In this document: one piece after another, positions 11,231-19,901 of the stretch
Layout: each line of letters begins with the position of its first letter
How positions within the stretch are numbered: the first letter of the stretch is position 1
DNA from: Cliona cf. orientalis
Taxonomy: Eukaryota; Porifera; Demospongiae; Clionaida; Clionaidae
DNA length: 64,000 nt
Assembly (NCBI GenBank): GCA_963930775.1
Contig: OZ005700.1
Coordinates: forward strand, 6,148,609 to 6,212,608
Direction of reading: 5' to 3'
Translations under genes and position numbers: made by a program
Notes under the pieces: model-generated
The model's database searches: none
What the model saw: the letters and a program-made list of their open reading frames with translations, nothing else
What the model was told of the DNA's origin: nothing

Positions 11231-11515
11231 AAATAGCCTCAAATACCAGTCATTATCACCTCTCACTCCACCTTCTGCAGTAGTGAAAGGAATAAACCTC
11301 ACTGTTGGCATGCACAATATGCACTTGATACCATGGCACCTGCCACCATCCTTAATCAGTATGCATAAAATATATTGTGGAACGCACCCTCATGTGATTA
11401 CTCTCACCCGCAGGATCATCATAATATGTGTTGTCTTTGATGCTGTTTTTGTACCAATATCCACTAATGTGAAATGGTAGTGAGCATCATAGACAGCTTA
11501 AAGAACCACTAGAAT
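11231..11515. repeat. Dispersed repeat family C, copy 2
   Basis: Matches about 6500-6700, with an extra block of about 90 bp after CTCCACCTTCTGCA that copy 1 lacks. Followed near 11540 by a short match to 8577-8606. Confidence 0.6.
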
Positions 11516-11802
11516 GAGTTCCCTTTTAGTTAAAAAAGGAGGAGCCAGAATTCACAGGTGCTTGCATTACAATAATTATTATGCTTGCCATCAATTGCAC
11601 CTGTAATATTTTAATTTCTGTACTGAAATGGTCCCTCAGAAGTTTTCTACTTACTTTGACAATCATCCACACTTGTCGACTCTCCCACCTAAATATAGTC
11701 TAGTGAAGCATGATAACATCACTTCAAGTCACCTACAAGCTTGATATTGATTTTTGATGATAACATAAACCAGTGTGGTATATATTTTGAACCACCTGGT
11801 GT

Positions 11803-12150
11803 ATGAGGAAACTGGTGCCAAGTATGGTAACTGTGCTGTTGTACATCCACAGACTGCTTCACCATTATAAATCAATGGGATGTTTTGTAAAAAAATGTCC
11901 AGATTTTGATGATGGAGGCTATGGCGCATCTAGGCCTGACATCCAACAACGTATTAGAGGAATTTTGGGGCTTTTCAAGAGAGTTGCTGTACCAACCAAA
12001 AGTATCCTTAACAAGGAGCAGGCAACATTAATAGCAACAAGCTTGCAGCATGATAGCATAATTGATGAAAAACCCATCACGTCTGCTGAGAAGACCAGGC
12101 TGCTAATATATCTAACAGTAGATAACAAGTCAAAAACAACTTCTACATGA
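11803..12150 (+). CDS. Unrecognised ORF, 115 codons
   Basis: A basic, partly hydrophobic reading frame (for example KRVAVPTKSILNKEQATLIA). I recognise no domain. It ends at the left edge of a repeat (TTGTAGTAGCATGGTA, 12159) that also follows directly behind the recombinase ORF ending at 16497. It may therefore be the coding remnant of an element whose 3' end is that repeat. It may equally be a chance ORF. Confidence 0.25.
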   Translation: MRKLVPSMVTVLLYIHRLLHHYKSMGCFVKKCPDFDDGGYGASRPDIQQRIRGILGLFKRVAVPTKSILNKEQATLIATSLQHDSIIDEKPITSAEKTRLLIYLTVDNKSKTTST

Positions 12151-12156
12151 CATTGT

Positions 12157-13470
12157 AGTAGCATGGTACCCCACTATGGGATGACACACATAGTAATATT
12201 ATCATAATCACAAGTACGTTTAATGCCACAATCATGGGATAATGTGGCTAGTATGAATGATCAGTACATGCTCACAAAAAATGGAGACATACGGTACTTA
12301 ATCTAATACTACATATGGAAAAAAAGTTGCACGCCTTTGTGGTAAAGGTCGTCAATCGCTCCATATATACATGTTATAAGAATTCGTAAATTTTAATTTC
12401 TTACGTTAAATTGGATCATACGTTGTATTCGATGCACAAACAGTATCCTGCCAGTGCAAGATTGTCCATTTGCACTGTGCGGATGTGCAGATGGAAGTGG
12501 CATGAACTTTGAACCTGAACCAATTATTATACAGGCCACACCCCTCACAGCAAGCTGGTAGATTGGAGACCTAGCCTGGTGGCACGCTCCCCCAGAAAAT
12601 TTTGAGATTTTAGGTATTACCAGATGGTTTCTGAGGCATTTTTGGGACTAAAATTTGAACTGTTTAATTAGGCTCGTTCAGGCAGTAAGAAAATTTACTT
12701 CAACAATGCATGGTAGCTAGATGGGAATTGTACAAAACAAATCCAGTATGTATTGGAAGTCTTGGGTGAAATGACCATCGAGTACCAAAGAAGGTATAAA
12801 GAAATTCCTACTCTGGTAATTGATAGCACTGATAATATTGCAAAAGAAGACATTAAAATGTTTCAAGCCCTATTGAAGAAAGCCAAAAGCCTTGTTAATA
12901 ACCATCAAATCAACATAGTGTTGGTTTCTTCGGAGGGGAGTGTTATTCCTGCACTCAAGGACATATCTGAACGATCTCGATGTGCATGCATATATCATGT
13001 CCCAGATATTGGTGAGGAAAAAGCAGTCGATATTCTGATAAACAATAAATGTGAGGAGTCACTAGCAAAGAAGATTGCCAAATTGTGTGATGGGCGATAG
13101 TACTTATAACGGTGGCTTTAGATATTCTAGCCGCAGAAGAGGGAGATCACGAAGTTTCAACGCACATCGAGGAGTGTCTGTTGAGTCGAGTCCGGGCAGA
13201 CTATGACCGCTCAAAGATTCTCGTAGGAACAGCAGGATTCAAAGAAAAGGTTGCCATTCTGGATGCTCTCAAGATTAAGGATATGGATTCGGATGATCTT
13301 CTTGATCACGTAAGTAACTGTTGCTCTGGCTCCAACTAAGTGTGCAATGGCGATGTTCTCACTCTGCTTGAACGTCGCTACCGGACTAGTGACAGATATG
13401 ACAAAGAACAGACCTCGCCTCTCGCTTCGGTCGAGGCTCGGTGGCTAGCGCCAGCACCTGCTTAGCAGCA
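12157..13470. repeat. Dispersed repeat family B, copy 2, carrying an NTPase exon
   Basis: The left part (12157-12555) and right part (13313-13470) follow the family B order. They are separated by 757 bp (12556-13312) that copies 1 and 3 lack; that segment contains the STAND NTPase exon. Copy 3 has CAGCAAGC joined directly to AGTAACTGTTGCTCTGGCTC, which are the two flanks of the 757-bp segment here. Confidence 0.7.
12747..13309 (+). pseudogene. STAND/AAA-type NTPase exon with one frameshift
   Basis: Candidate exon: acceptor CAAATCCAG before 12747 and donor GTAAGT after 13309. The translation begins YVLEVLGEMTIEYQRRYK and carries a Walker B strand, PTLVIDSTDNI, and a sensor-like strand, INIVLVSSEGSVIPALKD. 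It continues through CACIYHVPDIGEEKAVDI and LAKKIAKLCDGR. There the frame breaks by one base (about 13096), and the second half (LITVALDILAAEEGDHEV to DSDDLLDH) is open in another frame. The layout matches the C-terminal half of the ATPase domain in the large STAND NTPase families of sponges and fungi. No Walker A exon was found upstream. It is a lone exon or a pseudogene fragment inside a repeat. Confidence 0.6.
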
Positions 13471-14012
13471 TAGATAATAGAGAAGGAGAAGGGATGATAG
13501 AAACGCGCATATGTATACGTGCTTACGTCATACTGAATCCGTGACACGGTCACACCCACCTCACCACCACAATACCGATCGCCCACACAATGGCCTCTAT
13601 TGCTACAGGGATGGTTTAGAGTGCGCGCACTAACAAAGTTATTCAGCTACAGGTACAGTTGAAAAAAATCTGCCGAGTTAGTGCCTACAAACCCAGTGTG
13701 TTGAATCAAATCCTATGGGAGGCATAAAATCAGGTAAATACTTAACTTTTGTGTAGTTTTCCTAGCTTACCGACATGCTCACTATGGCTGTTTGCTGTAT
13801 TTCAACGTTTGCACCAACGCAACGAGTGCAACTAAACCATTAAACCATTAATTAGGGCCAGGTATATATTCCCAAACATACAAACACTTCAAAATCTGGT
13901 TGTGTTTGTCTATGGTTTTGTGTAGTTTTTGTCTTGTCCTATAACAATTTCAGAACTCTTTCTTACTATTCACCTGTCTGTTGTTCAGTCTAGAGTGTAA
14001 CTGTAAGAACAA
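13471..14012. other. Non-coding flank of the P-like element
   Basis: No recognisable gene. AT-rich with scattered short ORFs. It may contain the 5' terminal region of the transposon that follows, but no inverted repeat was identified. Confidence 0.35.
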
Positions 14013-15940
14013 AATGGGACGTAGAAAGCTAGGCCTGGCACAGCGGACGAAGAACGTACAAGGCAGGCTCTAAAGAAAAGGCCTCGAGGCCGGCCACGTA
14101 AGAAACCTCAGCCTGAGGAGGTAAATTCTGACACCACATATGTACTTTCTCATGCTTTATTTAAGACTGTCAAAATTCATTTTGTACTCGGCCATCTATC
14201 AGTACTCTAAAGGAATCTTTGCAGTTGCCTACACATTGGATTAACAACACTGGGTCAGGATCTGATACTTCCATACATCTGTGCAAGATTGCTCCATCCC
14301 CAATCATGTCTGTATCTGACTCTAGTTCCACCCCACCTTCTGTAACACACAGCTTGACTATCAACGGTGACTTGTCTTGGATAGCCTTCGTTTATGGACA
14401 CCGAGTAAGCAGCAGTAGATGTGTTCCATTATCCACCATTCCAGATAAACTGGATCATGATTCACTCAAGTTGCTGCTTTCAAAGCTCGATTCTACCAAA
14501 GTGTGCCCTGGGCATCTAGATCATAATTTTGTGGAAATGCTCCTATCAAAGAAGGGAAAGATCATGTCTAGGAATGGCAAAGATGTGGTTGCTTCCATTG
14601 ACTCCAGTGGACCTATTCATTTGAATGGCGACACTTACACACAGACTGTCAGAAGGTCTACTTGTGAAATTTTAACCAATGATGCAAAATGTGGGCAGTG
14701 TGTTGACTACAGAGACACACTACGAAGTCATTTCACAGATGGAAGAAGGGAAAGGAATCACCAAGTCGAAGTCGACGTACTGTGAGCACTAGCCATACGA
14801 TTCTCCATCTGAACACTCCAGAGAAACGACAACGTTACAGAAGGTTGAAGTGCGTTCAGACACAGCAGAACGAAAGGTGAAGAAGATGATGGAAAGGCTA
14901 ACTGAGGACAGAGTGGAATTGGAATCTGATGTCCATAGTGACATGCAAGCCATAATGAACGAGATGTCGGGTGCGATAAGAAGGGAACATTCAGAGGGTT
15001 CATTTTGACGTATGTTTTGGGACAAGCAGCTCAAAGCATTGCAAACAAAAGATCCCAGGCAGATTCGCTGGCATCCAGCCTTAATAAAGTGGTGCCTACA
15101 CCTAAAGTTTAAGTCGACCAGTGCTTATCATGCACTATGAAGTACTGGTGTGCTCATTCTTTCATCGGAAAGGACACTATTTGACTACTCTCACTGGATC
15201 AAAGGTGAAGTAGGTTTTCAGCCAAGGGTGAATGACCAACTACTTGAAGAGGCAGATCTAGCAGAGGAGAAAAACAAATATGTGGTGTTGGCATTCGATG
15301 AGATGAAAATCAGGGAAGACCTGGTGTTTGACAAACATTCATGCTCTCTACTTGGTTTTGTCAATTTAGATGATGTCATAAATACACTAGATAACTTTGA
15401 ACATCAGTGCCAAAGTGAAAATGAAAGTAACAACAAAGTTGCCACCCACATGCTAATCTTCATGGTTCGCGGAATTTTCTCGGATCTCAACTTTCCGTAT
15501 GCTCATTTCCCCACTGAAGGTGCTACTGCTGACCAGATATTTCCTCTTCCATGGAATGCAGTAAGAAATTTAGAAGAGAGTGGGTTCAAAGTAATGGTGA
15601 TGACTTGTGAGGATGCATCATCAAACAGGAAGTTCTTCAGGATGCACTCTACTCAAAATCAGAAAGGAGAGGCGATGTACAAGACAAAAAATCCATATAG
15701 TGATGATGGCAGGGATATTTATTTTATGTCCGATGTTCCACACTTAATTAATATCACACGGAACTGTTGGTCAAACTCATTTGGTCATACTCATACAAGA
15801 GCTCTTTGGGTAAGAAATTCTGGATCAGTAATTAGTATACCATGAATAATCTTGATTTATTATTCACAGAAGGATGGAAAGCACATAAGCTGGACGCATG
15901 TCGTCAATCTTTATGACAAAAGTCAGCACTCATCAGGTCT
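14013..15940 (+). mobile_element. P-element/THAP9-like transposase, decayed, 3' truncated
   Basis: A possible first exon (14013-14120) encodes an AT-hook-like KKRPRGRPRKKPQPEE after a frame change and ends at a GTAAAT donor. The main body reads STLKESLQLPTHWINNTG, HSLTINGDLSWIAFVYGH, CPGHLDHNFVEMLLSKKGK, then a coiled-coil-like ERKVKKMMERLTEDRVELES, KDPRQIRWHPALIKWCLHLK, ERTLFDYSHWI, KYVVLAFDEMKIREDLVFDK, VATHMLIFMVRGIFSDLNFP, and TRNCWSNS, in the order of P-element-type RNase H-like transposases of marine invertebrates. One frameshift near 14750 and three stops (about 14790, 15006 and 15137) break it. A 60-bp intron (15810-15869) is still precisely spliceable. Similarity stops at SGLSL, about 15940, where a tyrosine recombinase reading begins in another frame. 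Confidence 0.75.
15810..15869 (+). other. 60-bp intron inside the P-like transposase
   Basis: Donor TGG|GTAAGA, acceptor TTATTCACAG|AAG, phase 0. Removing it joins RALW to KDGKHISWTHVVNLYDKS, which matches how the block reads in related transposases. It contains an in-frame stop. Confidence 0.7.
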
Positions 15941-16497
15941 CAGTTTACAACGAAAATGGCTCAAAGAACCGCTCTGGAGGACTACAAGACTTCCGAATTC
16001 CCAACAAGTCTGTGCCAATATATGCATGCCCCGAGTTCGAGAAGCGTTGCCACGTGTATATTTTGGACTTCTATTTGAGCAAGCTTCCGGTCGAGACACT
16101 TTTGAATGACACATTTTACATGCGCCCACTGCCAGCAATCCATCCTGCAGCTTATCTGCCGTGGTTCACAAAGCAACGCACAGGAAAGAACGCGATTGCC
16201 GGTCTTATGACTAAAATGTGCAAAGATGCCAGTATTGTTGGGCCTCGCACAAGTCACTCCCTGAGAGTGACAGTAGCCACCTCTCTTTATGAAAAGCAAG
16301 TGCCAGAAAAGCTAATCCAGGAACGCATGGGGCACCGAAGTTTAGGTGCATTAAGGATCTATGAACGCACAAGTGTTCACCAACAAGAAGCTGTGTCTCG
16401 ACTACTTGTTGGGTCCAAGCGTTCATTTGAAGATGAAATGTCAGCTGGAGGCACAAACAAGAGAGTAAAAAGTGAGAATGTGCAGCAGCCATTGTAG
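15934..16497 (+). mobile_element. Crypton-type tyrosine recombinase C-terminal domain
   Basis: Open to the stop at 16497. It reads VYNENGSKNRSGGLQDFRIP, NKSVPIYACPEFEKRCHVYI, LDFYLSKLP, and then the catalytic end: SHSLRVTVATSLYEK (H-x-x-R), ERMGHRSLGALRIYERTS (second His and the nucleophilic Tyr). This is the DUF3504/Crypton-derived fold also found in vertebrate ZMYM and QRICH1 proteins. There is no stop or frameshift in about 188 codons. It starts exactly where P-element similarity ends and in a different frame. It may be a 3' Crypton fragment abutting the P-like element, or it may be reached through an AG acceptor at CACTCATCAG. Its stop codon lies in sequence shared with 12157-12170. Confidence 0.75.
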
Positions 16498-16571
16498 TAG
16501 CATGGTATCCCACTATGGGATGTCACACATAATAATAATCACAAGTATGTTAATGTAACAATCATGGGATA

Positions 16572-16920
16572 GTAGGAGTAAGGGTGCCCACATAAGTGAG
16601 CAATACCTGGAGGTGAATCAAACGAAGATTATATGCGATAGGCACAGGGGTCATAGACCACTAAGAACGCCCATAGGGCTGAAGGTAGGCCCACTCAAGA
16701 AAAAAGACAGGCTGTCACAATTAGGACTCAAACCACAGATCTCTTGCTTGCCGGGCGAGTATGCTACTGTTACACCACCGTGACAGCTGCCCCCTCCCTG
16801 GAGTAGAAAGTGCTCATAACTGAGCTTGGTTTGCACTTAATAGGAGCGAGGGTGCCCACATAAGTGAGCTATGCCTGTAAGTGAATCAACAGGCACAATG
16901 ATGGGTCATAGACCACTATG
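16572..16920 (-). mobile_element. Small element with terminal direct repeats and a tRNA-like centre
   Basis: Inserted in repeat family B: copies 1 and 2 show the empty site (CATGGGATA joined to TGTGGCTAG). Both ends carry a direct repeat of about 80-90 bp (16572-16657 and 16840-16918; shared GGGTGCCCACATAAGTGAGC and GGGTCATAGACCACTA), diverged from each other by perhaps 20%. The centre holds the tRNA-like sequence at 16711-16787 on the minus strand. The build could be a terminal-repeat mini-retroelement (TRIM-like LTR relative) or a SINE in a duplicated target. It has no coding capacity and looks moderately old. Confidence 0.55.
16711..16787 (-). tRNA. tRNA-like sequence (SINE/TRIM-associated, probably not a tRNA gene)
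   Basis: Minus strand starts GCTGTCAC and ends GTGACAGC, an 8-bp perfect acceptor-like stem. It has an A-box-like TGGTGTAACAGTAG, an anticodon arm CTCGC-CCGGCAA-GCAAG (GGC if read as an anticodon, but U33 is missing) and a B-box GGTTTGAGTCC. Its place inside a repeat-flanked insertion argues that it is a Pol III promoter relic rather than a working tRNA. Confidence 0.5.
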
Positions 16921-17681
16921 TGGCTAGTATGAATGATCAGTACATGCTCACAAAACATGGAGACATACCGTACTTAACCTAATACTACATATGGAAAAAA
17001 AATTAATTTAAATTTCTGGTAAAGGTCATCAATTGCTCCATATATAGATTAACTACGGTAGTTCATGCACAAACAGTATCCTGCCAGTGCAAGATTGTCC
17101 ATTTGCACCGTGCACATGTGCAGATGGAAGTAGTATGAACTTTGAACCTGTACCAATTATTGTACAGGCCACACCCCTCACAGCAAGCAGTAACTGTTGC
17201 TCTGGCTCCAACTAAGTGTGCAATGGCGATGTTTTCTCTCTGCTTGAACGTCGCTACCGGACTAGTGACAGTATGACAAATAACAGACCTCGCCTCTTGC
17301 TTCGCTCAAGGCTCGGTAGATAGCACCAGTGCCTGCTTAGCAGGCCTCTCAAAACACGCAGCACTTTCATGCCAATCAATGACATTCGATAATGCGTCTC
17401 TAGCTGTAGTTATGGCCCGAGGCATTAAGGACACTCGTCTTTGTGCACATGGCCCTACAGTTCTGATCAATCCTGAGCCTTATAGTGCGGACTTTCTCTC
17501 CACCTGCGCCATATGTTCATAGCAACCGGGCGCATCCAAGACGCGTATCCATGCCCTCATGTAATGACACGGACTATATAAGAAAAATGATCGTCTGAAA
17601 AATATTTTTCGTTGTATATAGTATAACAAATGGTTTCATAATAGTTCAATAAGAGTGAGCAATACAGCAAAATACCTATAT

Positions 17682-18800
17682 CTATTGCACTAAGAGTTGT
17701 ATCATTTCCACAAAGACATTTTCATCCTCAGTTCCTTGGTCAATGCAGAGGCGAATCTCCATATCTTGAGTAGTGCGTTCAGATAGCTCCTTGCAGAACC
17801 ATGGTAGATCAAGATGCTGGTGTTCAATAGGTCCACACTGTTCACCAGCCCATAGTTCACTGCCACCTCCTTGCTCACAGTAATAGTCCTGGCCAACGAA
17901 GTCGGGGCTCTCTAGGTTGGAACCTTTAGCACAGGGACACTTGGGTGGGATTGGGTGAGATGAGGAGTGGTCGTGATGTTCACTCCAAGCGGCAGTGTAG
18001 GACCAAATATGAGTACGAGGGCTACCGTAGGTAATACTAACACCATCAAGGTAAGCTGCACTGATGTTGTTTTCACAGGAAGGGCAGCCATAACGCAGGA
18101 ACGCGTCGGGTGTGTGGTACTGGAAGCCCGACACCACTCCACACACTCTGCGATAAGGTACACCATGAGTACTGAAGGTAAGGGAGTTGCACCCGTAGCC
18201 ATCACTGTTAGCACATGCTCTTCTAGGACTGTCCATTTGCAGTAGACCCTCAGGACAGTGAGAGTGAGGTCTACGCATGTCCAAGTCCAACAGCTTCATC
18301 CACCCAACTTCCAGCCCACTACTGTTGAACACTGAGGTACCAAGGATAGGAGGAGGCACAAAATCATAATCACAGTATATCTTTCCAGCATCTGGTTCAC
18401 TCCCTCCTTTCAGCCAGTAGTTCCGAGAGCTAGCTGATGGGTCATAGTCACGAATCTCGCTGCAAGATCCTGCTGGATATTTCTTCTTTCTTCCAATCCT
18501 TAGTGATAGCGATGTTGCATCCTCTTCATTGCTACCAACTGGAGTGTCAGTAGCTGTCACATCCTCCTTGGTAGTGATACCATCTCTCTGAATACTCGGT
18601 GGAGTGACGGTCTGTACTGGATCAGCTTCTGGGTGCTTGATGTATTCTTGAATAACTACTCCGCAAGGGGCTCCATTAGGGACCCTTGGTCGTGGAATGT
18701 AAGTACCAACTCCAACCCTTTCATTCGTGTTACTGTTGACATGTTGAATGTATGTGTAACACAGCAGCATTACAGTCACAATAGGAGACAATCTTTTCAT
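17682..18800 (-). CDS. Secreted cysteine-rich protein, fibrinogen-like lead-in (paralog B)
   Basis: Intronless, 372 codons from the ATG at 18800, which opens a signal peptide (MKRLSPIVTVMLLCYTYIQH). The frame is open further up to 18911, but that upstream Met lies beyond the TATA box at 18895-18902, so 18800 is preferred. A Thr/Pro-rich spacer follows the signal peptide, including PRPRVPNGAPCGVV. The conserved part starts at KKYPAGSCSEIRDYDPS and runs through GKIYCDYDF, GWMKLLDLDMRRP, YRRVCGVVSGFQYHTPD, AYLDGVSITYGSPRTHIWS, CPCAKGSN and LPWFCKELSERTTQDMEI to MIQLLVQ. The cysteine spacing matches paralog A. The biochemical role is unknown; extracellular recognition or matrix is plausible. Confidence 0.85.
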   Translation of the reverse strand: MKRLSPIVTVMLLCYTYIQHVNSNTNERVGVGTYIPRPRVPNGAPCGVVIQEYIKHPEADPVQTVTPPSIQRDGITTKEDVTATDTPVGSNEEDATSLSLRIGRKKKYPAGSCSEIRDYDPSASSRNYWLKGGSEPDAGKIYCDYDFVPPPILGTSVFNSSGLEVGWMKLLDLDMRRPHSHCPEGLLQMDSPRRACANSDGYGCNSLTFSTHGVPYRRVCGVVSGFQYHTPDAFLRYGCPSCENNISAAYLDGVSITYGSPRTHIWSYTAAWSEHHDHSSSHPIPPKCPCAKGSNLESPDFVGQDYYCEQGGGSELWAGEQCGPIEHQHLDLPWFCKELSERTTQDMEIRLCIDQGTEDENVFVEMIQLLVQ

Positions 18801-18894
18801 TATGAATACGAGTTGAAGAGATTCTGATGATATGAGATGAATAAATACTGCGGTCCAGTTTATGAGCTTATGTTTGAGGTACTCACACTCAACC

Positions 18895-18902
18895 GTTTTA
18901 TA
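18895..18902 (-). promoter_or_regulatory. TATA box of paralog B
   Basis: Minus strand TATAAAACGGTTGAGTG, 95 bp upstream of the ATG at 18800. It is nearly identical to the box of paralog A. Confidence 0.65.
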
Positions 18903-19901
18903 GCAACGCATGGGCCCATAGTGTACAATACTTGTGTGACCAGCCTATACGTACATAAACAGATGTCCATAAGAAGATGGAGAGGGAGGGGACCTTACTC
19001 ACTCGGTACTCCACCGACATTGTTGGATTAGCAGCGTTGTTAGCTAAACGCAGCAGTGATGTCAGGAAACATCATTGTCCCAAGAATTGGGGGTTCAGCA
19101 CCGACTAACTACCAGGGAAATCTCGACCAATAACAATGATCATGAGGCAAGAATTTCTCATTAGTTCCGGTGTACTCAAGATGGCACAGCGCAGCGCCTC
19201 CTTAAGGTCATGTGCACCATGCACTACACATGCATTATTGTATTGAGAGTAATGAGAACACTATATATGGTAAGTGATTATTCACAATACTGGTAACACA
19301 ATTATTGTTTAGTCATTATGAATAATGAATAGCATTCCGAGAACAGCGTGCACAGCAAGAGAGCTGTTACTACCGCACAGACATCAGTATGTATGTACAG
19401 ATTACCAATAACGTCAAACAGTGAATCATATTGAGCAATATTGACTCAGTTAGCAATTATACAAACTAAAGTAGTTCGCTAAACTGATTATACACCCTCA
19501 TTGACAAAGAATTCATCATGCTTGGGAATAGTAGTACAAGAGCTTAATGTTTGGACACAAGTGTTTCTGGGTTAGTATAATGCACAATAATAATATCATA
19601 GATATGCATATACAAAAATAAGCACCCTTTGCAGAGTCATACCAAACATAGCCGAGTGGCATTCCCCAAGTCCCGAAGCCATCAGCCATGAATGACGTAG
19701 CAGAATTAGTGTCCACTGTGCAACTTCAAACATTGCATAGTACAACACGGCAGCATACAATTTTTGCACACAAAAAGTACACAATAGCAAAACATAGACT
19801 ACCCTATAGCCACCAACAAAACTGAGGATTAACGAGGTATCAAGGTATTGGGCTACTGGTTTAGGAAAAGTCCTCAATTCTATCTTATTTGATTGGCTTA
19901 C
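18903..19901. other. No gene recognised; would be intron 15 of SNRNP200
   Basis: AT-rich. The next expected helicase exon (beginning around YNPEKGRW...LQMLGRAGRPQYD in other animals) was searched for by eye on the minus strand here and further left, and was not found. Confidence 0.5.

Larger units (their letters stand above)
16521..17626. repeat. Dispersed repeat family B, copy 3, interrupted by a tRNA-like unit
   Basis: Family B blocks occur at 16521-16571 and again at 16921-17626; the 349 bp between them are an insertion. At 17188/17189 the repeat lacks the 757-bp NTPase segment of copy 2 but keeps its right-hand flank. It ends about 55 bp from the stop codon of the secreted-protein gene at 17682. 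Confidence 0.7.

Noticed and set aside
18801-18911. N-terminal extension of paralog B (MRCYKTVECEYLKH...)
   Set aside because: The upstream Met lies beyond the TATA box, and the extension would bury the signal peptide; the ATG at 18800 is the likely start.
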